Made by a program: the position numbers and the translations under genes | Notes under the pieces: generated by a model | What the model saw: only the letters and a program-made list of their open reading frames with translations | The model's database searches: none | What the model was told of the DNA's origin: nothing | Source of the DNA: Lentzea aerocolonigenes | GTDB lineage: Bacteria > Actinomycetota > Actinomycetes > Mycobacteriales > Pseudonocardiaceae | NCBI RefSeq assembly: GCF_000955955.1 | Contig: NZ_JYJG01000395.1 | Span: forward strand, 1-23,371 | DNA: 23,371 bases | Reading direction: 5' to 3' | In this document: in pieces, positions 7,860-15,323 of the stretch | Position numbering within the stretch: position 1 is the first letter of the stretch | Layout of the letters: each line of letters begins with the position of its first letter

Positions 7860-9452
7860 ATGCGAGTTCTCGGGATCAACGCGGTGTTCCACGACCCGGC
7901 CGCGGCACTGGTGGTCGACGGCGAGATCGTGGCGGCGGCGGAGGAGGAACGGTTCTCCCGTCGCAAGCACGGCAAGCGGCCCGTGCCGTTCTCGGCGTGG
8001 GAGCAGCCGGAGCTGGCCGCGCGCTGGTGCCTCGAGCAGGCCGGGTTGACCGCCGCCGACCTCGACGTGGTGGCGTATTCGTACGACCCGTCGCTGGTCG
8101 ACGCCGAGTACGCGCCGTGGGAGGAGCTGCGGACGACCTACGCCCGCCAGGCTCCGCGGTTCCTGGCGACGGCGTTGCCCGGACTGGATCCCGAGATCGT
8201 GCGGTTCGTGCCGCACCACGTCGCCCACGCCGCTTCCACCGGGCTCGCCGCGCCGTTCGACGGGAACTGCGCGGTGCTCGTGGCGGACGGTCGCGGTGAA
8301 TGCGGGTCTCATCTGGCCGGCCGGTACGTCGACCATGAGCTGACCACTTTCGCGTCGCAACGGCTGCCGCACTCGCTCGGCCTGATGTACGAGGAGTTGA
8401 CCGAACATCTCGGATTCCTGCGTTCCAGCGACGAATACAAGGTCATGGCCCTGGCGGCGCACGCCAAGCCAGTGCACCTGGACCTGCTGCGCGAGCACGT
8501 ACTGGTTCACGAAGGCGGCTTCGAGATCCGGCCGCTGGACTGGAGCACGCTGGCCAAACAGCGGGCGAAGGACGAAGAGCTGACCCAGGAGCACGCCGAA
8601 CTGGCCGCGAGCGTGCAGGTGCGGCTGGAGGAGGTGCTGCTGGAGTTGGTGCGCTGGCTGCACGACCGCACCGGTGAACGACGGCTGACCATGGCGGGCG
8701 GGGTGGCGTTGAACTGCGTCGCGAACACGCGGATCTTCGCTGAGGGACCGTTCGACGAGGTCTGGATCCAGCCAGCCGCCGGTGATGCGGGCACGGCTCT
8801 GGGGGCGGCGCTGCACGTGTCGGACCGGGTGTCCGCGATGCCCGGTGCCGACCTCGGCCGGGGATTCTCGGACGAGGAGATCGAAACGGTGCTGCGCGTC
8901 GCCGCGGTGCCGTTCGAGAAGCCCGCGGACGTGGCGGTGGAGGTGGCCGAGGCGCTGGCCGCGAACAAGATCGTGGCGTGGTTCCAGGGGCGCAGCGAGT
9001 ACGGCCCGCGTGCGCTGGGGCGTCGATCGCTGTTCGCGAACCCGTGCTTCGCCGAGAACCTGACCCGGCTCAACGACGTGAAGGGCCGCGAGCAGTTCCG
9101 GCCGGTGGCCCCGATGGTGCTGGCCGATCGGGCTGCCGAGGTGTTCTCGCGCGGGCCGATTCCCAGCCCCTACATGCTTTTCGTGCACGACGTCCGTCCG
9201 GAATGGACCGATCGCATCCCCGCCGTCGTGCACGTGGACGGCACCGCGCGAGCGCAGACCGTGGCCGGCGATCCGTTGCTGGAACGGATGTTGCGCGAGT
9301 TCGAGGCGCGGACCGGGGTGCCGGTCGTGGTGAACACCAGCCTCAACACCGCCGGACGTCCCATGGTCGACTCGCCCCGTGACGCCCTGGAGTGCTTCGG
9401 TTCCTCACCGGTCGACCTGCTCGCCATCGGCCCGTACGTGGTGCGCCGATGA
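7860..9452 (+). CDS. O-carbamoyltransferase, NodU/CmcH/TobZ family
   Basis: This 530-residue protein has the two-domain structure of carbamoyl-phosphate-dependent O-carbamoyltransferases. The N-terminal YrdC-unrelated, Kae1-like domain opens with VLGINAVFHDPAAAL and carries the metal site PHHVAHAAS (His119, His120, His123) and the VADGRGE block (141-147). The C-terminal domain begins in the second half and includes QGRSEYGPRALGRRSL and REQFRPVAPMVL, the carbamoyl-AMP and phosphate-binding blocks. The family transfers a carbamoyl group to a sugar or antibiotic hydroxyl via a carbamoyl-adenylate. The neighbouring glycosyltransferases suggest the target is a sugar of the locus. No Shine-Dalgarno is visible before ATG 7860; the gene starts directly after the repeat array. 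It overlaps the next gene by 4 bp (ATGA). Confidence 0.93.
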   Translation: MRVLGINAVFHDPAAALVVDGEIVAAAEEERFSRRKHGKRPVPFSAWEQPELAARWCLEQAGLTAADLDVVAYSYDPSLVDAEYAPWEELRTTYARQAPRFLATALPGLDPEIVRFVPHHVAHAASTGLAAPFDGNCAVLVADGRGECGSHLAGRYVDHELTTFASQRLPHSLGLMYEELTEHLGFLRSSDEYKVMALAAHAKPVHLDLLREHVLVHEGGFEIRPLDWSTLAKQRAKDEELTQEHAELAASVQVRLEEVLLELVRWLHDRTGERRLTMAGGVALNCVANTRIFAEGPFDEVWIQPAAGDAGTALGAALHVSDRVSAMPGADLGRGFSDEEIETVLRVAAVPFEKPADVAVEVAEALAANKIVAWFQGRSEYGPRALGRRSLFANPCFAENLTRLNDVKGREQFRPVAPMVLADRAAEVFSRGPIPSPYMLFVHDVRPEWTDRIPAVVHVDGTARAQTVAGDPLLERMLREFEARTGVPVVVNTSLNTAGRPMVDSPRDALECFGSSPVDLLAIGPYVVRR

Positions 9453-10348
9453 CCTACTCCGTCGTGATCCCCACCGTCGGCCGCCCGAACCTGAACGACC
9501 TGCTGGACACGCTGGTCGAGGGTTCGGGGCCGGAACCGCTGGAGATCATCGTGGTGGACGACCGGGAGACCGGCCTCGGCCCCGCCGCCGCGCGCAACAC
9601 CGGCTGGCGCGAGGCCCGTGGCGACTGGGTGGCGTTCCTCGACGACGACGTGGTGCTGGCGCCGGACTGGAAAGAGCAGCTGAGCGCGGATCTCGCGGAC
9701 CTGCCGGAAGACGTCGGCGCCACCCAGGCTCGCATCGTCGTGCCGTTGCCCGGCGATCGCCGGCCCACCGACGCCGAACGCGGTACCGCAGGTCTGGCCA
9801 CTGCCCGTTGGATCACCGCTGACATGGCGTACCGGCGGGAGGCGTTGGCGCGGTCCGGCGGCTTCGACGAACGCTTTCCCCGTGCCTACCGCGAGGATGC
9901 CGAGCTGGCGTTGCGCGTGCAGGACCTCGGCTATCGGATCTTGCAGGGCTCGCGGGTGACGACGCACCCCGTGAAGCCCGCGACCTTCATGACGAGTGTG
10001 GACCAGCAGCGCGGCAACGCCGACGACGCGTTGATGCGACGGCTGGTGGGCGCGCGGTGGCGTTCGCGCATCGGCGGGCAGCGGGGACGGCTTCGGACGC
10101 ACGCGTTGACGACAGCGGCGGGGCTCGCTGCTGTCCTTTGTGGACTGACTGGACGGCGCCGGGCGGCAGTACTTCTGGGAACGGTCTGGGCGGCACTCAC
10201 CGGGTGGTTCGCGGTGCAGCGGATCGCCCCGGGACCGCGGACACCGGACGAGATCGCGCGGATGGTGGTCACCAGTGCGCTGATCCCGCCCGCCGCCTGT
10301 GCGCACCGGATCCGGGGCGAGGTCCGGCATCGGCGGGTGCGGCCGTGA
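9449..10348 (+). CDS. GT2 glycosyltransferase with C-terminal hydrophobic segment
   Basis: A 299-residue family 2 glycosyltransferase. It opens with the GT-A nucleotide-binding start YSVVIPTVGRP, has VVDD at 35-38, the metal-binding DXD as FLDDDV (65-67), and a YREDAELALR block (148-157) in the position of the catalytic base. Residues 219-258 form two hydrophobic stretches, so the enzyme is probably membrane-attached. The donor sugar cannot be inferred. The start is ATG 9449 overlapping the carbamoyltransferase TGA; an earlier in-frame start at 9392 would lie deep in the upstream gene. The stop at 10346-10348 overlaps the following GTG. Confidence 0.9.
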   Translation: MTYSVVIPTVGRPNLNDLLDTLVEGSGPEPLEIIVVDDRETGLGPAAARNTGWREARGDWVAFLDDDVVLAPDWKEQLSADLADLPEDVGATQARIVVPLPGDRRPTDAERGTAGLATARWITADMAYRREALARSGGFDERFPRAYREDAELALRVQDLGYRILQGSRVTTHPVKPATFMTSVDQQRGNADDALMRRLVGARWRSRIGGQRGRLRTHALTTAAGLAAVLCGLTGRRRAAVLLGTVWAALTGWFAVQRIAPGPRTPDEIARMVVTSALIPPAACAHRIRGEVRHRRVRP

Positions 10349-11229
10349 GGATTCTCGTGCTGAGAGCGCTCGGGCTGGGGGACCTGATGGCCGCTGTGCC
10401 CGCGCTCCGGGCGTTGCGGGCAGCGTTTCCGCAGACGGAGATCACGCTCGCGGCCCCGGAGTGGCTGAGGGACGCGGTGGAGCGGATCGAGGCCGTGGAC
10501 CGGCTGTTGCCGACGGAGGAGCTCGGCCGGATCGACTTCGAACGGCCGGACCTCGCGGTGAACCTGCACGGCAAGGGACCGCAGAGCGTCGAGAGATTGC
10601 TGGCGACGCGGCCACGGCACGTGATCACCTACAAAGGATGGGCCGGGGACTGGCCGGCCGAGCTGCACGAGATGGCCCGGTGGTGTCACTTGTTGCAGCG
10701 CAACGGGATCCGGTGCGATCCGGACGACTTCCGGTTGCGCCCGCTCGGTCCGCGGACGAACCAGGTCGTGATCCATCCGGGTGCGAGCACGGGCGCTCGC
10801 AGATGGCCGGTGGAGAGGTACGAGGCTGTCGCGCTGGCATTGCGCGATGTCGTCGTCACCGCGGGACCGGGCGAGTACGACCTGGCGCGCCACGTCAGCC
10901 CGGACCCCGTGAACGGCAGTCTGGCCGAGCTCATGGACCTGATCGCCACCGCCAGGCTCGTCATCTGCGGCGACACCGGTGTCGCCCACGTCGCCACCGC
11001 CTACGGCACGCCGTCGGTGCTGCTGTTCGGACCGGTCTCGCCTGACATCTGGGGACCGAGGCGAGGCCCGCACCGGGTGCTCTGGCACGGCGAGACAGGC
11101 GACACGTTCGCCGACGAACCCGATCCGGGGCTGCTGAAGATCACGGTGGAAGAAGTCCTCGACGCGGTGGGAGGTGTGTTGTGCGAGCAAAGCGAATCGG
11201 TGTCATCGGAGCCGGCTACGTCGGCCTGA
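10345..11229 (+). CDS. GT9 glycosyltransferase, ADP-heptosyltransferase-like
   Basis: A 294-residue GT-B enzyme of family 9, the family of LPS heptosyltransferases WaaC/WaaF. The N-terminal LGLGDLMAAVPALRAL contains the conserved Gly-Asp (12-13) thought to act as catalytic base. The C-terminal donor domain has VIHPGAS with ARRWP following, then ICGDTGVAHVATAYGTPSVL and FGP, the nucleotide-binding blocks. With gmhA, gmhB and hldE homologues 5-10 kb downstream, ADP-heptose is a reasonable donor, but this is inference. GTG 10345 is chosen because it overlaps the GT2 stop and gives the full N-terminus. The last 16 codons overlap the dehydrogenase gene in another frame and give an atypical Ser-rich tail. 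Confidence 0.9.
   Translation: MRILVLRALGLGDLMAAVPALRALRAAFPQTEITLAAPEWLRDAVERIEAVDRLLPTEELGRIDFERPDLAVNLHGKGPQSVERLLATRPRHVITYKGWAGDWPAELHEMARWCHLLQRNGIRCDPDDFRLRPLGPRTNQVVIHPGASTGARRWPVERYEAVALALRDVVVTAGPGEYDLARHVSPDPVNGSLAELMDLIATARLVICGDTGVAHVATAYGTPSVLLFGPVSPDIWGPRRGPHRVLWHGETGDTFADEPDPGLLKITVEEVLDAVGGVLCEQSESVSSEPATSA
11169..11174 (+). promoter_or_regulatory. Shine-Dalgarno site for the UDP-glucose dehydrogenase
   Basis: GGGAGG lies 6 nt before GTG 11181 and supports that start even though it creates a 49-bp overlap with the GT9 gene. Confidence 0.75.
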
Positions 11230-12404
11230 CCACGGCCGCCTGCTTCGCGCACCTCGGCCACCGGGTGATCTGCGCGGACAACGACGAGACCAAGATCGAG
11301 GCGCTCAACGCGGGTGAGATCACCCTGCACGAACCCGGCTTGCGCGAACTGGTCGTGGAAGGCCTGCACAGCGGCAACCTGCGGTTCGTCACGGGCAGCA
11401 CGACGTCCGATGCGGACTTCACGTTCGTCTGCGTGCCGACACCCACCGGAGCCGACGGCGCGGCTGATCTGTCGGCGGTCGAGGAAGTGCTGGGCGAACT
11501 CGACCACGGCGTGGTGCTGAAGTCGACGGTTCCGGTCGGCACCGCGGTCCGGCATCCCGGAGTCGTGTCGAACCCGGAGTTCCTCAGGGAAGGGCATGCC
11601 GTCGAGGACTTCCTGCGCCCCCAACGGATCGTGGTCGGCGCGCGGACCGAGCGCCAGGCCCACGAGGTGGCCGAGCTGTACGCCGCAACGGGTGCGCCGA
11701 CCGTGCTCACCGACAACACGAGCGCCGAACTGGTCAAGTACGCCAGCAACTGCTTCCTGGCGCTGAAACTGTCGTACGTCAACACGTTGGCGGAACTGTG
11801 CGAGCACCTCGACGCCGACATCACCGGCGTCACCGAAGGCATGCGGCTGGACGACCGGATCGGCGCGTCCTGCCTGCAACCGGGACCGGGCTGGGGCGGA
11901 TCATGCCTGCCCAAGGACACTCTCGCGTTGCTCGCCACGGCGAAATCGGCCGGCGTCGACTTCGCGACCGTCGAAGCCGCAGTCAGCACCAACTGGCACC
12001 AGCCGCACCGGGTGGTCGACAGGATTCGCCGGGAAGTCGGCAAGCTCGACGGCGCCAAGATCGGGCTGTTCGGCCTCACGTTCAAGGCGGGCACGAACGA
12101 CCTGCGCGACTCACCCGCGCTCGTCGTGGCCGCACTGCTCGCTCAGGAAGGCGTTGAGCTCAAGGCCTACGACCCGTGCGTCAGCGACGACCAACCGGAC
12201 ATCAAGACCGCGACCTCCGCCGCGGAAGCTGCGGAAGACGCGGACATGCTGGTGGTGCTGACGGAATGGCCCGAGTTCGCGGAGCTGGATTGGCCGGAGC
12301 TGGCGGACACCGTCAGGCACCCGCGGATCTTCGACACGCGCAACGTTCTGCCCGAGGACAAGGTGACGGAAGCGGGGTTCCGGTTGATCAGGATTGGCCG
12401 GTAG
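11181..12404 (+). CDS. UDP-glucose 6-dehydrogenase family protein
   Basis: This 407-residue protein belongs to the UDP-glucose/GDP-mannose dehydrogenase family. It has the NAD motif GAGYVG (10-15), CVPTPT (84-89), NPEFLREG (131-138), the conserved Lys186 in AELVKYASN, and the catalytic Cys242 in GWGGSCLPKDT. A C-terminal UDP-binding domain follows (FGLTFKAGTNDLRDSPA near 297-313). UDP-glucose as substrate, giving UDP-glucuronate, fits best because the UXS-like decarboxylase at 6604 would consume that product; a UDP-ManNAc or GDP-mannose enzyme cannot be excluded. It ends a block of four overlapping genes and faces the aldehyde dehydrogenase gene. Confidence 0.9.
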   Translation: MRAKRIGVIGAGYVGLTTAACFAHLGHRVICADNDETKIEALNAGEITLHEPGLRELVVEGLHSGNLRFVTGSTTSDADFTFVCVPTPTGADGAADLSAVEEVLGELDHGVVLKSTVPVGTAVRHPGVVSNPEFLREGHAVEDFLRPQRIVVGARTERQAHEVAELYAATGAPTVLTDNTSAELVKYASNCFLALKLSYVNTLAELCEHLDADITGVTEGMRLDDRIGASCLQPGPGWGGSCLPKDTLALLATAKSAGVDFATVEAAVSTNWHQPHRVVDRIRREVGKLDGAKIGLFGLTFKAGTNDLRDSPALVVAALLAQEGVELKAYDPCVSDDQPDIKTATSAAEAAEDADMLVVLTEWPEFAELDWPELADTVRHPRIFDTRNVLPEDKVTEAGFRLIRIGR

Positions 12405-12424
12405 AACCCCGAGGTGAACGGCGC

Positions 12425-12480
12425 TGGTTGTGGACGGTGGTTGTGGGCGGTGGTTGTGGGCGGTGGTTGTGGGCGGTGGT
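12425..12480 (+). repeat. 13-bp G-rich tandem repeat (four copies plus partial)
   Basis: The unit TGGTTGTGGGCGG occurs at 12425, 12438, 12451 and 12464 (first copy has A for G at one position), with a partial copy to 12480. It fills most of the 84 bp between two convergent stop codons. The plus strand has many GG and GGG runs and could form a two-layer G-quadruplex; no stem-loop is seen. A role as terminator or roadblock is inference. Confidence 0.9.
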
Positions 12481-12488
12481 CGTCGTGT

Positions 12489-13841
12489 TCAGGACAGGCC
12501 GTTCGGAACCCCGAGGTGAACCACCTTGGTGGTGGTCATCTCGTCAAGAAGTTCAGGCCCGTAACCGAACCCCGTGCCGGATGCGCCACGCGGCTGAGCA
12601 GCACCTCCTGGAGCACCGCCGAACACCGCGTTGATCTTCACCGTGCCGACCGGAAGCGACCGCCACGCGCGTTGGGCGTGCTCCATCGAGCTGGTCAGCA
12701 CGGTGGCGGCCAGGCCGTAGTCGCCGGAGCACGCCTCCGACAGGCCCTCGTCGAACGACGACACCAGCTGCACCGGAGCGACCGGGCCGAACGTCTCCTC
12801 GCACATCACCCGCATCGCCGACGAGCAGTCCGCCAGCACCGTCGCCGGGTAGTAGGCGCCGGGACCGTCCGGAACCGAACCGCCGACCAGGGCGGAGGCC
12901 CCGACTCCCAGCGCGTCGGCGACCTGCGAGTGCACCGACGAACGGTGCCGCGTGTCGACCAGCGGCTGCGGATTCTCGTTCCACCTGCGGGCCTCGGCGC
13001 ACAACGCGTCCAGGAACGGCTTGGCGATCGTCTTGTGCAGGTAGATCCGCTCGACCGAGGTGCACAGCTGACCCGCGTTCGTGAAGGCGCCCAACGCCGC
13101 CTGCGCCGCGGCCCAGGCCGGATCCACGTCGTCGTCGACGAGCAACGGGTCGTTGCCCCCGTTCTCCAGCAACAACTTCGCTGAGGACACGGACGCGATC
13201 GCACGCCCGGCCGCGGTGCTGCCGACGTGTGCGACGAGGTCGACGTCGGAGGAACTCACCAGCGCACCACCGATCTCGCCATCGCCCACCAGCGTCTGCA
13301 GCACACCGGCGGGGAAGCACGGCATGAGAACGGTGGCGAGCAACAGACCTGTGTGCGGGCAGCGTTCACTCGGCTTGTGCACCACGACGTTCCCGGTGAC
13401 CAACGCCGCGCCCAGCAACCCGCACGCCACCGCCACCGGGTCGTTCCACGGCGTCAGCGCGACCACCACACCGCGTGGTTCTGGAACCATGAAGTCCACC
13501 GCCGAACCGAGCAGCGACCGTCCACGATGGACTGGACCGAGCTCGGCGTACTGCTCCAGCGTCGACGCACCCGCCAGCACGCCCTCGCGAGCCGACCCGA
13601 ACGGCCGTCCGGTCTCGGTTTCCACGACTGTCGCGAGATCGCTCGCCCGTGCCCGCAACGACGAAGCGGCTTCCTTCAGCGCTTCGCCGCGTTCCGCCGC
13701 TGACACCGACGCCCAGGTCGGCCAGACGGACCGGGCCGACGACAGCGCGGCGGACACCTCGGCGGAAGTGGCGGTGGGCAGCCAGCCGACCAGTTGCGAG
13801 TCGCGGGGGCTGTGGACGTCGATGGCGTGCATGGCGGTCAT
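12489..13841 (-). CDS. Aldehyde dehydrogenase family protein
   Basis: A 450-residue NAD(P)-dependent aldehyde dehydrogenase, slightly shorter than the usual 470-500. Catalytic residues are all present: Asn133 (TPWNDP), Lys156 (HKPSE), Glu226 (LLENGGNDP), the nucleophile Cys260 (NAGQLCTSVER) and Glu349 (EETFGP). The family oxidises aldehydes to acids; the substrate is unknown, and the GGND sequence after Glu226 resembles the succinate-semialdehyde/lactaldehyde-like branch. Three in-frame starts are close together (GTG 13844, ATG 13841, ATG 13832), none with a clear Shine-Dalgarno; ATG 13841 is a choice of convenience. It is a single-gene unit on the minus strand, divergent from the ChaB gene and convergent with the dehydrogenase gene. 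Confidence 0.88.
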   Translation of the reverse strand: MTAMHAIDVHSPRDSQLVGWLPTATSAEVSAALSSARSVWPTWASVSAAERGEALKEAASSLRARASDLATVVETETGRPFGSAREGVLAGASTLEQYAELGPVHRGRSLLGSAVDFMVPEPRGVVVALTPWNDPVAVACGLLGAALVTGNVVVHKPSERCPHTGLLLATVLMPCFPAGVLQTLVGDGEIGGALVSSSDVDLVAHVGSTAAGRAIASVSSAKLLLENGGNDPLLVDDDVDPAWAAAQAALGAFTNAGQLCTSVERIYLHKTIAKPFLDALCAEARRWNENPQPLVDTRHRSSVHSQVADALGVGASALVGGSVPDGPGAYYPATVLADCSSAMRVMCEETFGPVAPVQLVSSFDEGLSEACSGDYGLAATVLTSSMEHAQRAWRSLPVGTVKINAVFGGAPGGAAQPRGASGTGFGYGPELLDEMTTTKVVHLGVPNGLS

Positions 13842-13886
13842 CACTGGCGGGTACCCGTCAGCGCAGGTCGAAACCTTGGAGGGGCC
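13842..13886. promoter_or_regulatory. Divergent 45-bp region with a 10-bp palindrome
   Basis: This short region separates the aldehyde dehydrogenase and ChaB starts. It holds the perfect palindrome CGGGTACCCG (13848-13857), which could be an operator controlling both directions, and GGAGGGG (13878-13884) as ribosome site for ATG 13887. No -10/-35 pair is evident, so part of the promoters may lie inside the genes. Confidence 0.3.
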
Positions 13887-14282
13887 ATGCCCGGACGTCA
13901 GGAACTGCCCAGCACGGTGGCGCGGTCACCGAAGAAGGCGCAGCGGACGTGGATCAAGGCGCACGACTCCGCCGTCGAGACGTACGGCGAGGGCGAACGG
14001 GCGCACCGCACCGCGTTCTCGGCGCTCAAACACAGCTTCGAGAAGGTCGGCGACCACTGGGAGCCCAAGAAGGAGAAGGGTCCGTCGGACAAGCAGGCTG
14101 AACGCAGCACACCGGCGGAAGGTGAGACCGCGGGCGGGGTGGACGCCAACGCGAGCAAGCAACACCTCTACGACATCGCGAAGCGGCTCAAGATCGAGGG
14201 CCGGTCGCAGATGACCAAGGACGAACTGGTCGACGCCATCGAGAAGGCGAACAACCGCGAGACCGCGCGGGCACGATCGTGA
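13887..14282 (+). CDS. ChaB family protein with C-terminal Rho-N-like domain
   Basis: A 131-residue protein. Residues 6-60 are a ChaB domain (ELPSTVARSPKKAQRTW at 6-22, then KHSFEKVGDHWEPK at 48-61). ChaB was named as a regulator of the ChaA cation antiporter in E. coli, but in actinomycetes its role is unknown. A charged linker (62-88) leads to a helix-extended-loop-helix segment at 90-120 (QHLYDIAKRLKIEGRSQMTK) resembling the Rho N-terminal/SAP-like fold that binds nucleic acid. The start is fixed by GGAGGGG just upstream of ATG 13887; longer readings upstream run into the divergent gene. It overlaps the next gene by GTGA, which suggests co-expression with the SDR epimerase. Confidence 0.9.
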   Translation: MPGRQELPSTVARSPKKAQRTWIKAHDSAVETYGEGERAHRTAFSALKHSFEKVGDHWEPKKEKGPSDKQAERSTPAEGETAGGVDANASKQHLYDIAKRLKIEGRSQMTKDELVDAIEKANNRETARARS

Positions 14283-15271
14283 AGGTCGTCGTCACCGGTG
14301 CGACCGGCAACGTCGGCACCGCGCTCCTGCGCAGGCTCGCCGACGAACCCGACGTCCAGGTGCACGGCATCTCCCGCCGTCCGCCGCAGGACGCGCCGCC
14401 GTACAAAGGACTCGACTGGACACCGGTCGACATCGGCCAGCCCGGCGCGGAAGAGCTGCTCGACATCGCGTTCGAGAACGCCGACGCCGTGGTCCACCTC
14501 GCGTGGCTCATCCAGCCGTCGCGCGACGAACGCGAGCTGTACCGGGTGAGCGTCGCCGGTTCCTCCCGCGTCTTCACCGCCGCGGCCAAAGCCGGCGTAC
14601 CGCACCTCGTGCACATGTCCTCGGTCGGCGCGTACTCGCCGTCGCGCAAGGACAAGCGGGTCGACGAGGGCTGGCCGGTCGACGGCGTGAGGACGTCGTT
14701 CTACAGCAGGCACAAGGCCGCGGTGGAGCACATGCTGAACCAGTTCGAGACCAGCATGCTGATCTCCCGGCCACGCCCCGGCCTGATCCTGCAGTCCGAA
14801 GCGGGCTCCGAGATCCGCGACTACTTCCTGGGCGGTTTGGTGCCGAAAGCCCTGTTCCGGCACCGGATTCCGATCCTGCCGCTGCCCAGCGACCTGGTGC
14901 TGCAGTTCGTGCACTCGGACGACGTCGCCGACGCCCTCGCGCGAATCCTGAAGCAACGACTGCACGGCGCGGTGAACCTCGTGGCCGAACCTGTCGTCAC
15001 TCCCCGTGTCCTGGCGGAGGTGCTGGGCGGTCGGCACGTGCCCGTCCCGCCGTGGCTGTTGCGCCTACTGGCGAATGTCACCTGGCGATTGAGGCTGCAG
15101 CCCACTCCGCCGGGATGGGTGGACCTGGCCCTGAAGGCGCCGCTGCTGGACGCGTCACGGGCACGGACGGAGCTCGGCTGGGAACCGCGGTACGACGCGC
15201 AGGAGACGCTTCAAGCGCTCGTGCGGGGAATCGGCGAAGGCAAGGGCGTCCAGGCCAGCCCGGTGTTGTGA
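14279..15271 (+). CDS. NAD-dependent epimerase/dehydratase family protein (extended SDR)
   Basis: A 330-residue extended SDR. The Rossmann motif TGATGNVG is at 6-13, Ser114/Ser115 in HMSSVGAYSP is the catalytic serine region, and Tyr142-x3-Lys146 (FYSRHKAAVE) is the active pair. The C-terminal half is diverged and carries no substrate-specific block that I recognise. Reaction type is likely NAD(P)-dependent oxidation, reduction or epimerisation of a nucleotide sugar or other small molecule. The GTG start overlaps the ChaB stop. It does not resemble HldD (ADP-heptose 6-epimerase) closely enough to call it that, although an HldD role is a testable idea given the heptose genes downstream. Confidence 0.85.
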   Translation: MKVVVTGATGNVGTALLRRLADEPDVQVHGISRRPPQDAPPYKGLDWTPVDIGQPGAEELLDIAFENADAVVHLAWLIQPSRDERELYRVSVAGSSRVFTAAAKAGVPHLVHMSSVGAYSPSRKDKRVDEGWPVDGVRTSFYSRHKAAVEHMLNQFETSMLISRPRPGLILQSEAGSEIRDYFLGGLVPKALFRHRIPILPLPSDLVLQFVHSDDVADALARILKQRLHGAVNLVAEPVVTPRVLAEVLGGRHVPVPPWLLRLLANVTWRLRLQPTPPGWVDLALKAPLLDASRARTELGWEPRYDAQETLQALVRGIGEGKGVQASPVL

Positions 15272-15311
15272 ACCGCTTCGCCGAGTAGCGTTTCAAGTCG
15301 TCGCCGAAGGC

Positions 15312-15317
15312 TAAATC
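15312..15317 (+). promoter_or_regulatory. Candidate -10 box for a leaderless transcript of the phosphatase gene
   Basis: TAAATC in a locally AT-rich 52-bp gap lies 6 nt before ATG 15324. If used, transcription would begin at or next to the ATG, giving a leaderless mRNA, a common arrangement in actinomycetes. There is no Shine-Dalgarno in the gap at normal distance, which fits. The -35 region (TTTCAA near 15291) is weak. Confidence 0.3.
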
Positions 15318-15323
15318 TCCTCT

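Noticed and set aside
7278..9233. Long open frame on the minus strand through the repeat array and carbamoyltransferase (repeated Pro/Thr/Ala/Asn-rich segments)
   Set aside because: It is antisense to a well-supported enzyme gene. The repeats in its translation are simply the DNA array, and the rest is Arg/His/Gln-rich as expected for a GC-rich shadow frame.
9931..11190. 419-residue minus-strand frame opposite GT2 and GT9
   Set aside because: No recognisable domain, low-complexity basic composition, and both plus-strand genes are well supported.
12520..12533. ACCACC-TT-GGTGGT as terminator hairpin
   Set aside because: The loop is only 2 nt, the stem is 6 bp, and it lies in the coding end of the aldehyde dehydrogenase gene.
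12414..13184. Plus-strand frame starting in the 13-bp repeat and running antisense to aldehyde dehydrogenase
   Set aside because: Its start is in the repeat, the body is Arg/Gln/Val-rich and antisense to a gene with all catalytic residues.
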